A stretch of 64,000 nucleotides of DNA, taken from contig JANQJR010000063.1 in NCBI GenBank assembly GCA_028281525.1, positions 1-64,000 of the forward strand, given 5' to 3'. Under the pieces are notes generated by a model. That model was not told the origin of the DNA and ran no database searches. It saw only the letters and a program-made list of their open reading frames with translations. The position numbers and the translations under genes are program-made. How positions within the stretch are numbered: position 1 is the first letter of the stretch; every line of letters starts with the position of its first letter. The stretch comes from Magnetovibrio sp. (lineage in GTDB: Bacteria; Pseudomonadota; Alphaproteobacteria; Rhodospirillales; Magnetovibrionaceae). This document shows positions 22,755 to 32,479 of this stretch, one piece after another.

Positions 22755-22861
22755 ATGCGTATTTCCGGCTTTCGTTTGTTGTGTTTCCGGTTCCCTGTCG
22801 GCTGGGTCCGCCTTTCATGGGCGGGTGCGCAGCCGGACGAAGAGCTTAGGCAAGTTTCGCC

Positions 22862-22888
22862 GCACCTGCAAACTCTTTTCGCAGGTGC
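22862..22888. promoter_or_regulatory. 27-bp palindromic operator candidate upstream of etfBA-hbd
   Basis: GCACCTGC-AAACTCTTTTC-GCAGGTGC, no T-run on either side. Confidence 0.5.
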
Positions 22889-22931
22889 ACAATAAGAAAT
22901 TTATCCAATGATAGTTTATCACCATTAAAAA

Positions 22932-23492
22932 TCACGCGTTGCCACCCGGTTTCCATAGGATGTCGTTTTCGCCTAAGTTGTTCTCGGCCCGAGCGAGCTG
23001 GAACAAAAGGTCGGATAGGCGGTTCAAATACTTAAGAATTTCTGGGTTCAGCGGGCTTTGGGCGTGGAGCGCCACCACGGTGCGTTCCGAACGGCGTACA
23101 AGGGTGCGGGCCAAATGCAGCCGCGCCGCCGTTTCTGTGCCGCCAGGCAGCACGAAGCTTGTAAGCGGGCCCAGTTTGTCGCTCAAGGCATCGATTTCGG
23201 CCTCCAACGCCGCCGCACGGCCTTCGGCGAGTCTGAGTGCGCCTTCCACTTCACCGGGAGTCGCCAGGTCCGCGCCCAGGTCAAACAGGTCATTTTGCAC
23301 GCGAGCCAGGAACTGATCGGCGGCGGACCCATTTTCGAGCGCGACGCGCGCGAAACCGATTGCGGCGTTGGCTTCGTCCACGTCGCCGATGGCGGAAAAG
23401 CGGACATGATCCTTGGCGAGCCGCGAGCCGTCCACCAAGCCGCTTTCGCCGCCGTCGCCGCTGCGGGTGTAGATTTTGTTGAGTTTGACCAT
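22932..23492 (-). CDS. Cob(I)yrinic acid a,c-diamide / cob(I)alamin adenosyltransferase (PduO type)
   Basis: KIYTRSGDGGESGLVDGSRLAKDHVRFSAIGDVDEANAAIGFAR; ARTLVRRSERTVVAL; YLNRLSDLLFQLAR. Confidence 0.93.
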   Translation of the reverse strand: MVKLNKIYTRSGDGGESGLVDGSRLAKDHVRFSAIGDVDEANAAIGFARVALENGSAADQFLARVQNDLFDLGADLATPGEVEGALRLAEGRAAALEAEIDALSDKLGPLTSFVLPGGTETAARLHLARTLVRRSERTVVALHAQSPLNPEILKYLNRLSDLLFQLARAENNLGENDILWKPGGNA

Positions 23493-23708
23493 GTTTTACC
23501 CCGGTTGGTTCTCTTGCTTATCAGATTATTCGTAAATAGCTGTTGCGCAAGGCGAATGCTAATCGTTTTGACGGAGGTCGTACAAATGGACAAGTTGCGC
23601 TTCGGTGGAGCGGACGCTACCCTTTCCCGGTCCGGTCGCACCCCCCCGACCGGATGTTTAAGAAAAGTGTGATCTTGAGCGGGAACCTCATGCGAGGATG
23701 GAGCGGGC

Positions 23709-26606
23709 ATGGTGTCCGGCAAAGAAAGTGTTGAGCCGGTCAACGGCCTTCAGGCAGAGCATGTCGCACGGGAACTCAGCGACGCCAAGGCATCCGTTGA
23801 CGCTTCCGGCACCGGTTTGGTGCAGGAATACGAAAAGTTTTTCCAAGCGGTCGAGGCCAGCCCGTCCAGTGTGATCATCACGGATGCAAACGGGGCGATC
23901 GAATACGTCAATGAACAGTTCGAACTGAGCACCGGTTACACCCGCGAGCAGGTGGTGGGACGCAAGCCCAGTCTGCTTAAATCCGGTGTGACCGACGCCT
24001 CTGTCTACAAGGAATTGTGGGCGACCATCACCGCAGGCAAGATCTGGCGCGGTGAGCTGTGCAACCGCCGGCGCAACGGGGAACTCTATTGGGAAGCCAC
24101 CGCCATTGCGCCGATATTGGATGGTACCGGCAAACCCGCTCACTTCGTCGCCGTCAAGGAAGACATCACCAAACGCCGCGAAGCGGAAGACGAACTCAAA
24201 CGTCGCCAAGAGCGCGACGCCGTCATCACCCAGGTCACCCAGGCGTTATTGGCCGAAGCTTCGGATGCGGCGGTGTGTAAAGCCTTGCGGCATTTGTGTA
24301 CCGCGCTTGATGCCGATCGGGGGTTTTTGTTCCGCACTTCGGCTGAGGAAACGCTGATCACCAACACCCACGAATGGTGTGCGGACGGTGTGCCGTCGCG
24401 CCAGGAACACTTTGTCGGTGTGCCGTGCGAACGTTACGCCTGGTGCATCGATCAATACCGCGACGGGCAAACCGTTGCCGTCGACAATGCCGGCGATCTG
24501 CCCAGTGACGCGGGCCCGTTCAAAACCCTGTTGCTCAGGGCGGGCATTCAGTCCAACTTGACGGCGCCAATCTTCATCGCAGGGCGCTTCGCCGGTTTTG
24601 CCGGTGTGGACGTTGAACGCACGCAACGCCCCTGGACACACGATGATCGAGAATTGCTGAACCGGGTGGCGGAGACTATCGGTTTGGCCTTGACGCGGCT
24701 GGATGCGGAAGAACAGTTGCGCGAAGCCCGCGACCGTGCCACACGCGCGGAACAAAACCTTATGGACGCCATCGAAAGCATGCCCGAAGGTTTGGTCATG
24801 TATGACCAAGACGGCAAATTGATGGTGTGCAATTCGCGCTTCCGCAATGATTACGGCTACACTCCGGAGCAAGCCCAGCCCGGTGTCCATTTCATGGATT
24901 TAGGGCTTATCGACGTGCTGCACGGCAACGTCAGCGTGCCTGAAGGCTATAAGGATGCAGACGCCTATCTGCAGGCCAAACTGAAATATCGCATCAAACT
25001 GGAAGGCACCTTTCCGGTGCAATTGAAAGACGGGCGCCATCTGCTCACAAGGGATCGCCGTACATCCCACGGTGGTTTGGTCAGCGTGCAGACCGATATC
25101 ACCAAGATCAAACAGACCGAAGAAGCATTGCGCGCTTCCGAGCGCAAGTTTTGGAGCGTTTTCCACGCCAGTCCCAGCCTGATGAGCATCAGTTCCGCCA
25201 AGGACGGACGCCTTTTGGACGTCAACGCCAAATGGGTGGAGGTCATCGGTTACGACTACACCGAAGCCATCGGCAAAACAGCGGACAAGTTGAACGTCTG
25301 GCCGAGTTCCCTGGCACGCGAACGCATGCTGCAGGCCTTCAACGGCGATGGCATTCTCAGCAATTTTGAAGCAAAACTACGGCTGCGCGGCGGTGAAATG
25401 CGCGATTTTCTCATGTCCGGGGTGCGCATGTCGTCCGATGGTGAAGAGGCGTTGTTGCTGGTCAGCCACGACATTACCAAGCGCAAGACCATGGAAATTG
25501 CCCTGAAGCAGTCCGAGGCCGAGGTGCGTACCATCCTCGACAACATTGCCGAAACGTTTTTCCGCACCGACAGTGACAGTAACTTGGTGATGGTTTCGGC
25601 CGCCGCGCAGAACCTATTGGGATACGGCATCGACCAGTTGATCGGGATGGCGGTGCGTGATCTCTATGTGGATCCCAAGGACCATGACACCTTGCTCGAA
25701 GCCGTTCGAATCGGTGGCGGGGAATTGCGTGATTTCGAAGTGCGCTTGAAACGAAAGGGCGGCAAGCAAATTTGGATAGCAGTCAATGCGCGGTTCATTT
25801 ATGACCGGGATGACAACATCAGCGGTTTGGAAGGCACGGTGCGCGATATTACGTGGCGCAAGGAGGCTGAGCGCGAATTGCTGTTGGCCAAGGAGCATGC
25901 CGAACGTTTGAACGCCGCGAAATCCGAATTCTTGTCCGGCATGAGCCATGAATTGCGCACGCCCTTGAACGCCATCATCGGTTTTTCTCAGATGATGGAA
26001 TTAAAAGGCGAGTCGAACCTGACCGCAAAGCAGCGTGATTATCTGGATGTCATTCAGCGTTCCGGCGAGCATTTGTTGACTTTGATCAACGAAATTCTCG
26101 ATCTTGCCCGGGTCGAAGCGGGCCGCATGGAAGTGCGCCGCCAAGCGGTCGGTATCAAAGGCATGATCGATGATTGCATTCACTTGACCCGGCCGCTCGC
26201 GGAAGAGAAACAGGTCGTGTTTTCGGTGCAACCGTTCGACGGCGCCAGCCCGCAAATTCTGGTGGACCGCACCAAATTCAAGCAAGTGCTCCTCAACTTG
26301 ATGAGCAACGCAGTGAAGTACAACATCAAGCGGGGACGGGTCAAAATCTCCACCAAGCTGGAAGACGGCAGATTCTTACGTATCGATGTCACAGATACGG
26401 GGCACGGCATGACGGCGGAAGACACCGCGTCGCTGTTCGAGCCGTTCCAACGTCTCGGTGCGGAACGATCCGGCGTGCAAGGCACGGGACTGGGATTGGT
26501 GCTCGCCAAACGCATGATCGAGGCGATGGGCGGCGATATTCGCGTCACCAGCGCGCCGGGCATGGGTTCGACCTTTACGCTGCGCGTGCCGCTCGCCGGA
26601 GCCTGA
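23709..26606 (+). CDS. Multi-PAS/GAF sensor histidine kinase
   Basis: Several PAS/PAC blocks, GAF-like segment, HisKA MSHELRTPLNAIIGFSQMM, HATPase GTGLGLVLAKRMIEAMGG. Confidence 0.92.
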   Translation: MVSGKESVEPVNGLQAEHVARELSDAKASVDASGTGLVQEYEKFFQAVEASPSSVIITDANGAIEYVNEQFELSTGYTREQVVGRKPSLLKSGVTDASVYKELWATITAGKIWRGELCNRRRNGELYWEATAIAPILDGTGKPAHFVAVKEDITKRREAEDELKRRQERDAVITQVTQALLAEASDAAVCKALRHLCTALDADRGFLFRTSAEETLITNTHEWCADGVPSRQEHFVGVPCERYAWCIDQYRDGQTVAVDNAGDLPSDAGPFKTLLLRAGIQSNLTAPIFIAGRFAGFAGVDVERTQRPWTHDDRELLNRVAETIGLALTRLDAEEQLREARDRATRAEQNLMDAIESMPEGLVMYDQDGKLMVCNSRFRNDYGYTPEQAQPGVHFMDLGLIDVLHGNVSVPEGYKDADAYLQAKLKYRIKLEGTFPVQLKDGRHLLTRDRRTSHGGLVSVQTDITKIKQTEEALRASERKFWSVFHASPSLMSISSAKDGRLLDVNAKWVEVIGYDYTEAIGKTADKLNVWPSSLARERMLQAFNGDGILSNFEAKLRLRGGEMRDFLMSGVRMSSDGEEALLLVSHDITKRKTMEIALKQSEAEVRTILDNIAETFFRTDSDSNLVMVSAAAQNLLGYGIDQLIGMAVRDLYVDPKDHDTLLEAVRIGGGELRDFEVRLKRKGGKQIWIAVNARFIYDRDDNISGLEGTVRDITWRKEAERELLLAKEHAERLNAAKSEFLSGMSHELRTPLNAIIGFSQMMELKGESNLTAKQRDYLDVIQRSGEHLLTLINEILDLARVEAGRMEVRRQAVGIKGMIDDCIHLTRPLAEEKQVVFSVQPFDGASPQILVDRTKFKQVLLNLMSNAVKYNIKRGRVKISTKLEDGRFLRIDVTDTGHGMTAEDTASLFEPFQRLGAERSGVQGTGLGLVLAKRMIEAMGGDIRVTSAPGMGSTFTLRVPLAGA

Positions 26607-26612
26607 AACGAA

Positions 26613-26636
26613 AAAGGAGGGCCGAAGCCCTCCTTT
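26613..26636. terminator. Bidirectional terminator between convergent genes
   Basis: AAAGGAGGGC-CGAA-GCCCTCCTTT perfect 10-bp stem. Confidence 0.8.
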
Positions 26637-26657
26637 GCGAAAACCTGATATGGATGT

Positions 26658-28313
26658 CTACGGCTTCAGCAACCCGCGCGCGATCACGTGGGCCTGAATT
26701 TCCGCGGCGCCTTCGAAAATGTTGAGGATGCGCGCATCCACCAGAACGCGGGAAATCGGATATTCTAGCGCGTAACCGTTGCCGCCGTGAACCTGCAGCG
26801 CATTGTCGGCGTTGGACCACGCCACCCGTGCAGCCAGCAGCTTGGCCATGCCCGCTTCGATATCGGTGCGGTGTTCCAAATCCTTTTCACGTGCGGCGAA
26901 GAAGGAGATTTGGCGTGCGATCTGCGTTTCCACGGCCATCCAGCCCAGTTTCGCCGCGACACGTGGGAACTTGATGATGGTATGGCCGAATTGGATGCGT
27001 TCGTGCGCGTAGCGCAGACCCAGTTCCAAGGCGTTGGCGGCGACGCCGACGGCGCGGGCCGCCGTTTGGATGCGTGCAGCTTCGAAGGTTGACATCAACT
27101 GTTTGAAGCCCTGGCCTTCTTGGCCGCCCAGCAGCGCGGAGGCGGGGACTTCCAGGTTGTCGAAGGCCAACTCGTATTCCTTCATGCCGCGATAGCCCAG
27201 CACTTCGATTTCCGTGCCGGTCATACCGGGCAGCGGGAACGGATCGTCTTGTGTGCCGCGCGGCTTTTCGATCAGAAACATGGACAGGCCCTTGTAGCCC
27301 GGCTCGTCCGGATCGGTGCGCGCCAGCAGCGTCATCATGTCGGAACGCGCCGCATGGGTGATCCAGGTCTTGTTGCCGGTGATGCGGTAGACATCGCCGT
27401 CCCGGACTGCGCGGGTCTTGAGCGACGCCAGATCGGAGCCGGTGTTGGGCTCGGTGAACACCGCGGTGGGCAGAAGTTCACCGGACGCAAGCAGCGGCAG
27501 GTACTTTTCCTTCTGCTCCGGTGTGCCGCCGATGTTGATCAATTCGCCCGCGATTTCGGAACGCGTGCCGAGCGAGCCTACGCCGATATAGCCGCGCGAC
27601 AGCTCCTCGGTGACCACGCACATGGCGGTCTTGCCCATGTCCAAACCGCCAAACTCTTCGGGAATGGTCAGGCCGAACACGCCCAATTCCGCCATCTGGG
27701 TGATGATTTCGTCCGGGATCAGGACGTCGTTGTCATGCCAAGCCGGTGCGTTGGGGGCGACCTCCTCGGCGGCGAAACGGCGGAACTGTTCTTGGATCAT
27801 GTCCAGCGTTTCGTCGCCTAAGGCGTCGTTGCCGAACATTTGGGTGTTGACGTCCAGCAGTTCCGCGATGCGCACGCGGGCGTGCGCGGAATTGCCCTCC
27901 TGGATCAGCTTGGTCACGGCGTCGGTGTGGAAATCGCGCGCCTTGACGTGCCCGACACCCAAATCGCGCGGACGCACCACCTCCACCTGGCTCATGGGGA
28001 TGCCGCCGGCCATCTGGCTTAAGTATTCGGCGCAGCCCACCTGCAGGGTCAGTTGCTCCAGTTCGCCGAATTGGCTTTCAGCCTCCAGGCGCTCGGCCCA
28101 GTGCACCAACTGTTCGATGGCCCGCGCGTAGGTTTGCAGCCATGCAAAGCCGTGGGCGGCGAACTGTTCCCGGTCCAAGGCCGCGCTGTCGATTTTGCCA
28201 TCCTTGACGATCTTCGCCTGCACGCCTTCACGCGCGGCGTCGACGAGAATGGCGGTGTCCTTCGCAGCCTGCTGGCAGAGCGCCAGCAGGCCATCGAGTT
28301 TGTAATCACTCAT
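26658..28313 (-). CDS. mcd: Acyl-CoA dehydrogenase with N-terminal extension, most likely (2S)-methylsuccinyl-CoA dehydrogenase
   Basis: Long (about 551 aa) acyl-CoA dehydrogenase; TEPNTGSDLASLKTRAVRDGDVYRITGNKTWITHA; adjacent to ccr and ecm. Confidence 0.85.
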   Translation of the reverse strand: MSDYKLDGLLALCQQAAKDTAILVDAAREGVQAKIVKDGKIDSAALDREQFAAHGFAWLQTYARAIEQLVHWAERLEAESQFGELEQLTLQVGCAEYLSQMAGGIPMSQVEVVRPRDLGVGHVKARDFHTDAVTKLIQEGNSAHARVRIAELLDVNTQMFGNDALGDETLDMIQEQFRRFAAEEVAPNAPAWHDNDVLIPDEIITQMAELGVFGLTIPEEFGGLDMGKTAMCVVTEELSRGYIGVGSLGTRSEIAGELINIGGTPEQKEKYLPLLASGELLPTAVFTEPNTGSDLASLKTRAVRDGDVYRITGNKTWITHAARSDMMTLLARTDPDEPGYKGLSMFLIEKPRGTQDDPFPLPGMTGTEIEVLGYRGMKEYELAFDNLEVPASALLGGQEGQGFKQLMSTFEAARIQTAARAVGVAANALELGLRYAHERIQFGHTIIKFPRVAAKLGWMAVETQIARQISFFAAREKDLEHRTDIEAGMAKLLAARVAWSNADNALQVHGGNGYALEYPISRVLVDARILNIFEGAAEIQAHVIARGLLKP

Positions 28314-28339
28314 GGCTCCGTTCCTCAGTCTTGGAGGCC

Positions 28340-29641
28340 TCAGTCTTCGAGGCAATCTTCGACGGTGCGCCGTCCCGGCTGCATCGCCTGGACCAGAACC
28401 GCCATGTTGCCGGGCTTGTGTTCGTTGCGGCGCATTTTCATGTGCGCTTCGGGAATTTCAGCCCATGGGAACACTTCGCTCATGCACGGATCGATGCGCC
28501 GCTCGATGACCAGTTTGTTGGCCTGGGCGGCTTGCTTCAAGTGGGCGAAGTGGCTGCCCTGGATGCGCTTTTGGCGCATCCACACGAAGCGCGCGTCAAA
28601 CGTGATGTTGAAACCCGTGGTGCCCGCGCAAAACACCACCATGCCGCCGCGTTTGACCACGAAGCAGGACACCGGGAAAGTCGATTCGCCCGGGTGTTCG
28701 AAGACCATGCCGACGTCGTTGCCCTTGCCGGTGATGGCCCAGATGGCTTTGCCGAATTCACGCGAGCGCTTCATGTAGTCTTTGTAGTTTTCCTGGTCGT
28801 CGACGTCGGGCAATTGACCCCAGCAGTCGAAATTCTTGCGGTTGATGACGCCCTTGGCGCCCATGCTCATGACGAAATCTTTCTTGTCGTCTTCGGAAAT
28901 GATGCCGATGGCGTTGGCGCCGGCGGTGGCGATCAACTGGATGGCCATGGAGCCCAGGCCGCCCGAAGCACCCCAAACCAAAACGTTGTGGCCCGGGCGC
29001 AGGATGTGCGGACGGTGGCCAAACAGCATGCGGTAAGCGGTCGCCAGCGTCAGGGTGTAGCACGCGCTTTCTTCCCAGGTGAGGTGCCTGGGTCGTTCCA
29101 GGAGCTGTTGCGCCTGCACGCGGGTGAACTGCGCGAAGGAACCGTCCGGCGTTTCATAGCCCCAGATGCGCTGGGTCGGCGAGAACATCGGATCGCCGCC
29201 GTTGCACTCTTCATCGTCGCCGTCGTCCTGATTGCAGTGAATCACGACTTCGTCGCCGACTTTCCAGCGGGTGACCTTGGAGCCCACTTTCCAGATGATG
29301 CCGGATGCGTCCGAGCCGGCTACGTGGAAGTCGGCCTTGTGGGAATCGAAGGGTGAAATCGGCAGGCCCAAAGAAGCCCAGATGCCGTTGTAATTGACGC
29401 CCGCGGCCATCACCAGGACCAGAACTTCGTGGCTGTCGATGTCCGGGGTGTCGACCACTTCGACCTGCATGGCCTCTGTGGGTTCGCCATGGCGTTCGCG
29501 GCGGATCGCCCAGGCGTACATCTGCTTGGGCACGTGACCCAACGGCGGGAATTCGCCCATTTCGTACAAATCTTTTTTGGGCTGGTTCGCCAGCACGTCT
29601 GCCATACCGCCCGTGGTTTCGTCTACGTTGGCCTGAGCCAT
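28340..29641 (-). CDS. ccr: Crotonyl-CoA carboxylase/reductase
   Basis: Zn-ADH/enoyl reductase fold of 433 aa; KDLYEMGEFPPLGHVPKQMYAWAIRRERHGEP; VLVWGASGGLGSMAIQLIATAGANAIGIISEDDK. Confidence 0.93.
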   Translation of the reverse strand: MAQANVDETTGGMADVLANQPKKDLYEMGEFPPLGHVPKQMYAWAIRRERHGEPTEAMQVEVVDTPDIDSHEVLVLVMAAGVNYNGIWASLGLPISPFDSHKADFHVAGSDASGIIWKVGSKVTRWKVGDEVVIHCNQDDGDDEECNGGDPMFSPTQRIWGYETPDGSFAQFTRVQAQQLLERPRHLTWEESACYTLTLATAYRMLFGHRPHILRPGHNVLVWGASGGLGSMAIQLIATAGANAIGIISEDDKKDFVMSMGAKGVINRKNFDCWGQLPDVDDQENYKDYMKRSREFGKAIWAITGKGNDVGMVFEHPGESTFPVSCFVVKRGGMVVFCAGTTGFNITFDARFVWMRQKRIQGSHFAHLKQAAQANKLVIERRIDPCMSEVFPWAEIPEAHMKMRRNEHKPGNMAVLVQAMQPGRRTVEDCLED

Positions 29642-29774
29642 GATGAGCCTCCATTCGTTCGTCCAGGCCCGCCCCGGTTATTGCGTTCCCTGTGTGCGGT
29701 TTTTGCGTCCAAACGGACGCGATTGGGGAGGACCGCTTTTGTTGGACCGATAGTCTAGGCTCAAGTTGAAAAAT

Positions 29775-29841
29775 ATTGCAATGCACAAAATTTTCCGCAC
29801 TTGCGAAAAAATGCTTGTTGAGGGACAATTGCTCCGCAAAA
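29775..29841. promoter_or_regulatory. TGC-rich operator candidates in the ccr/ecm divergent promoter region
   Basis: ATTGCAATGCACAAAA (29775-29790), GCACTTGCGAAAA (29797-29809), ATTGCTCCGCAAAA (29828-29841). Confidence 0.5.
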
Positions 29842-29896
29842 CCGTCCAGAAGCGCAAAGCGTCCATAAGGCGGTCCCAGGACACAGGGAGAGCAAA

Positions 29897-31906
29897 ATGA
29901 CCCGCGATACCGCAGATGCGAAAAGTGCAGCCGTGCCTAAGGACGCCCCGAAAAAGGATCGTCCGTGGCTGTTTCGCACCTATTCCGGCCACTCTTCGGC
30001 CAAGGCTTCGAACGAATTGTACCGCACGAATCTCGGCCGCGGCCAAAGCGGCCTGTCGGTTGCGTTCGATTTGCCGACGCAGACCGCGCTCGATTCCGAC
30101 GATATCCTGGCGCGCGGCGAAGTGGGCAAGGTGGGCGTGCCGATTTCGCATCTGGGCGATATGCAAACTTTGTTCGACGGCATTCCGCTGGAGCAGATGA
30201 ACACCTCGATGACCATCAATGCCGCCGCCCCATGGCTGCTGTCGTTGTTGATCGCGACCGCCGAATCCCAGGGCGCGGACCGCTCTCAGCTGGCCGGAAC
30301 CACCCAAAACGACATCATCAAGGAGTATTTGTCGCGCGGCACCTACATTTTCCCGCCCGCGCCGTCCATGCGTTTGGAAACGGATGTGATCGCATTCACG
30401 ACCCGGGAAATGCCCAAGTGGAATCCCATGAACGTATGCTCGTACCACCTTCAAGAAGCGGGCGCGGAGCCGGCGGAGGAACTGGCCTTTGCCATGGCCA
30501 ACGCCATCACCGTATTGGACATGGTCAAAGACCGCGGCGGCGTCGCGGATGAGGACTTCGCAGCCGTGGTGGGGCGCATCAGCTTTTTCCTGAATGCCGG
30601 CATTCGCTTTGTGACGGAGCTGTGCAAGGCCCGCGCGTTCGCGGAGCTGTGGGACGAAATCACGTTGCAGCGCTACGGCGTCGAAGACCCGAAGCTGCGC
30701 CGTTTCCGCTATGGGGTGCAGGTGAACTCGCTGGGTCTCACCGAAGCGCAGCCGGAAAACAACGTTTACCGCATCATGATCGAAATGCTCTCCGTGGTGC
30801 TGTCGAAAAACGCCCGCGCCCGCGCCGTGCAGTTGCCCGCGTGGAACGAAGCCTTGGGCTTGCCGCGCCCATGGGATCAGCAGTGGTCCTTGCGTTTGCA
30901 GCAGATTATGGCGTTCGAAACGGATCTTTTGGAATACGGCGACATTTTCGACGGCTCGGCAGAAATCACCGCCAAGGTCGAAGCGCTCAAAGCCCAGGCG
31001 CGCGAAGAGCTCACGCGCCTGGATGAAATGGGCGGCGTGATCAAGGCGGTGGAACAGGGATACATGAAGCAGCGTCTGGTGGAATCCAACGCCAAGCGCC
31101 TGGCCGCCATCCAGGCGGGCGAATCGACCGTGGTCGGCGTCAACAAGTTCGCCGAAGGCGAACCGTCGCCATTGGTGTCCGGCGCGGAAACGTTCCTGAC
31201 CCCGGATGCGGAGGCGGAAAACAACCAAATCGAAAACTTGAAGGCTTGGCGCGCTCGCCGCGACAACGCGGTGGTCGAAGTGGCCTTAGCCCAATTGGAA
31301 GCTGCGGCCAAGAGCGGCGAAAACATCATGGAAAGCTCCATCGCTTGTGCCAAAGCGGGCGTCACCACCGGTGAGTGGGGCGGCAAACTGCGCGAAGTAT
31401 TCGGCGAATACCGCGCACCCACCGGCATCGCCGGGGCGGCGCGTGCGCCGGTGGTCGATGCCGACGATGTACGCACTCAAATCAACAAGCTCAGTGACAC
31501 TATGGGCACGCGCCCGCGCTTGTTGGTTGCCAAACCCGGCCTGGATGGGCACTCCAACGGGGCGGAGCAGGTGGCCTTGGCCGCACGCGATGCGGGCTTT
31601 GAAGTGATCTACGAAGGCATCCGCCAGACGCCCGCCGAAATCGTCTCCGCCGCATTGCAGGAAGGTGTGCACGCCGTGGGGCTGTCGGTGCTGTCCGGTT
31701 CGCACCTGACCTTGGTCGAGGACGTGATTTCGGGTCTCAAAGAAAAAGGCGCACAAGATATTCCTGTGATTGTCGGCGGCATCATCCCGGAGCGTGATAT
31801 GGAGGCTCTCAGGGGACTGGGCGTGGCGCGCGTGTTCACGCCTAAGGATTTCGAAATGAGCGCAATGCTGGCGGAAATCGCCGGTGTGGTGGAAACGCGG
31901 ATTTAA
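29897..31906 (+). CDS. ecm: Ethylmalonyl-CoA mutase (adenosylcobalamin dependent)
   Basis: RPWLFRTYSGHSSAKASNELYRTNLGRGQSGLSVAFDLPTQTALDSD; B12-binding KPGLDGHSNGAEQVALAARDAGFEVIYEGIRQTP; ccr-linked. Confidence 0.93.
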   Translation: MTRDTADAKSAAVPKDAPKKDRPWLFRTYSGHSSAKASNELYRTNLGRGQSGLSVAFDLPTQTALDSDDILARGEVGKVGVPISHLGDMQTLFDGIPLEQMNTSMTINAAAPWLLSLLIATAESQGADRSQLAGTTQNDIIKEYLSRGTYIFPPAPSMRLETDVIAFTTREMPKWNPMNVCSYHLQEAGAEPAEELAFAMANAITVLDMVKDRGGVADEDFAAVVGRISFFLNAGIRFVTELCKARAFAELWDEITLQRYGVEDPKLRRFRYGVQVNSLGLTEAQPENNVYRIMIEMLSVVLSKNARARAVQLPAWNEALGLPRPWDQQWSLRLQQIMAFETDLLEYGDIFDGSAEITAKVEALKAQAREELTRLDEMGGVIKAVEQGYMKQRLVESNAKRLAAIQAGESTVVGVNKFAEGEPSPLVSGAETFLTPDAEAENNQIENLKAWRARRDNAVVEVALAQLEAAAKSGENIMESSIACAKAGVTTGEWGGKLREVFGEYRAPTGIAGAARAPVVDADDVRTQINKLSDTMGTRPRLLVAKPGLDGHSNGAEQVALAARDAGFEVIYEGIRQTPAEIVSAALQEGVHAVGLSVLSGSHLTLVEDVISGLKEKGAQDIPVIVGGIIPERDMEALRGLGVARVFTPKDFEMSAMLAEIAGVVETRI

Positions 31907-31926
31907 GGGCGGGTCCCCTAAAGAAA

Positions 31927-32349
31927 CTAGCGTTTTGCCAGGGGGGGGATCACCGGGACCGGCTCGGCCTTGGGATTGAAGTCGTTCGACGGCACCAGGG
32001 TCTTGAATTGCTCCTGGATGTATCTGACCACGCCGGCACGGAATTCTTCTTTGACGAGCGCCCACGCGACGAACAATCCGCCGTTCTTTTCATATTCGAC
32101 GACTTCGGTGTTGGCGGCGACCAAGTGATGGAAGGCGGCTGCCAAATCCTTGGTGTGTCCGGCGTAGACCCACTCGGGGCGCATGCCGGCGTGCCAGATG
32201 AGATACACGCCGCCGACGCCGCTCAGCCCCAATTCTTCCGGATCCAAGGAAAGAAACGGTAAAAATCCGCCTTCGGGGGTGCGGACCCAATTGGGGTCCA
32301 CCGGCTCCGTAAATTGCGGCGTATCGTCGTCTGATCCAAAAAGCCCCAT
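31927..32349 (-). CDS. Hypothetical protein with a degenerate GIY-YIG-like motif
   Basis: MGLFGSDDDT start; GVYLIWHAGMRPEWVYAGHTKDLAAAFHHL resembles GIY-(X10)-YIG spacing but lacks the usual Arg. Confidence 0.6.
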   Translation of the reverse strand: MGLFGSDDDTPQFTEPVDPNWVRTPEGGFLPFLSLDPEELGLSGVGGVYLIWHAGMRPEWVYAGHTKDLAAAFHHLVAANTEVVEYEKNGGLFVAWALVKEEFRAGVVRYIQEQFKTLVPSNDFNPKAEPVPVIPPLAKR

Positions 32350-32479
32350 ATTATCATGCTCTTGCGTTAACATTACGCATTGGTTTGTGACCGTTATTCA
32401 ACCTTATGGCGATGTCTCAAAGCGCAAACAGGCAGAATTATATGTACAACCCGTTTCACTTCAAAAGCGTTAATTTTTG

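Noticed and set aside
28331-29356. 341-aa plus-strand ORF opposite ccr
   Set aside because: Antisense shadow ORF with no recognisable domain.
29678-31228. 516-aa minus-strand ORF opposite ecm
   Set aside because: Antisense shadow of a well-supported ethylmalonyl-CoA mutase gene.
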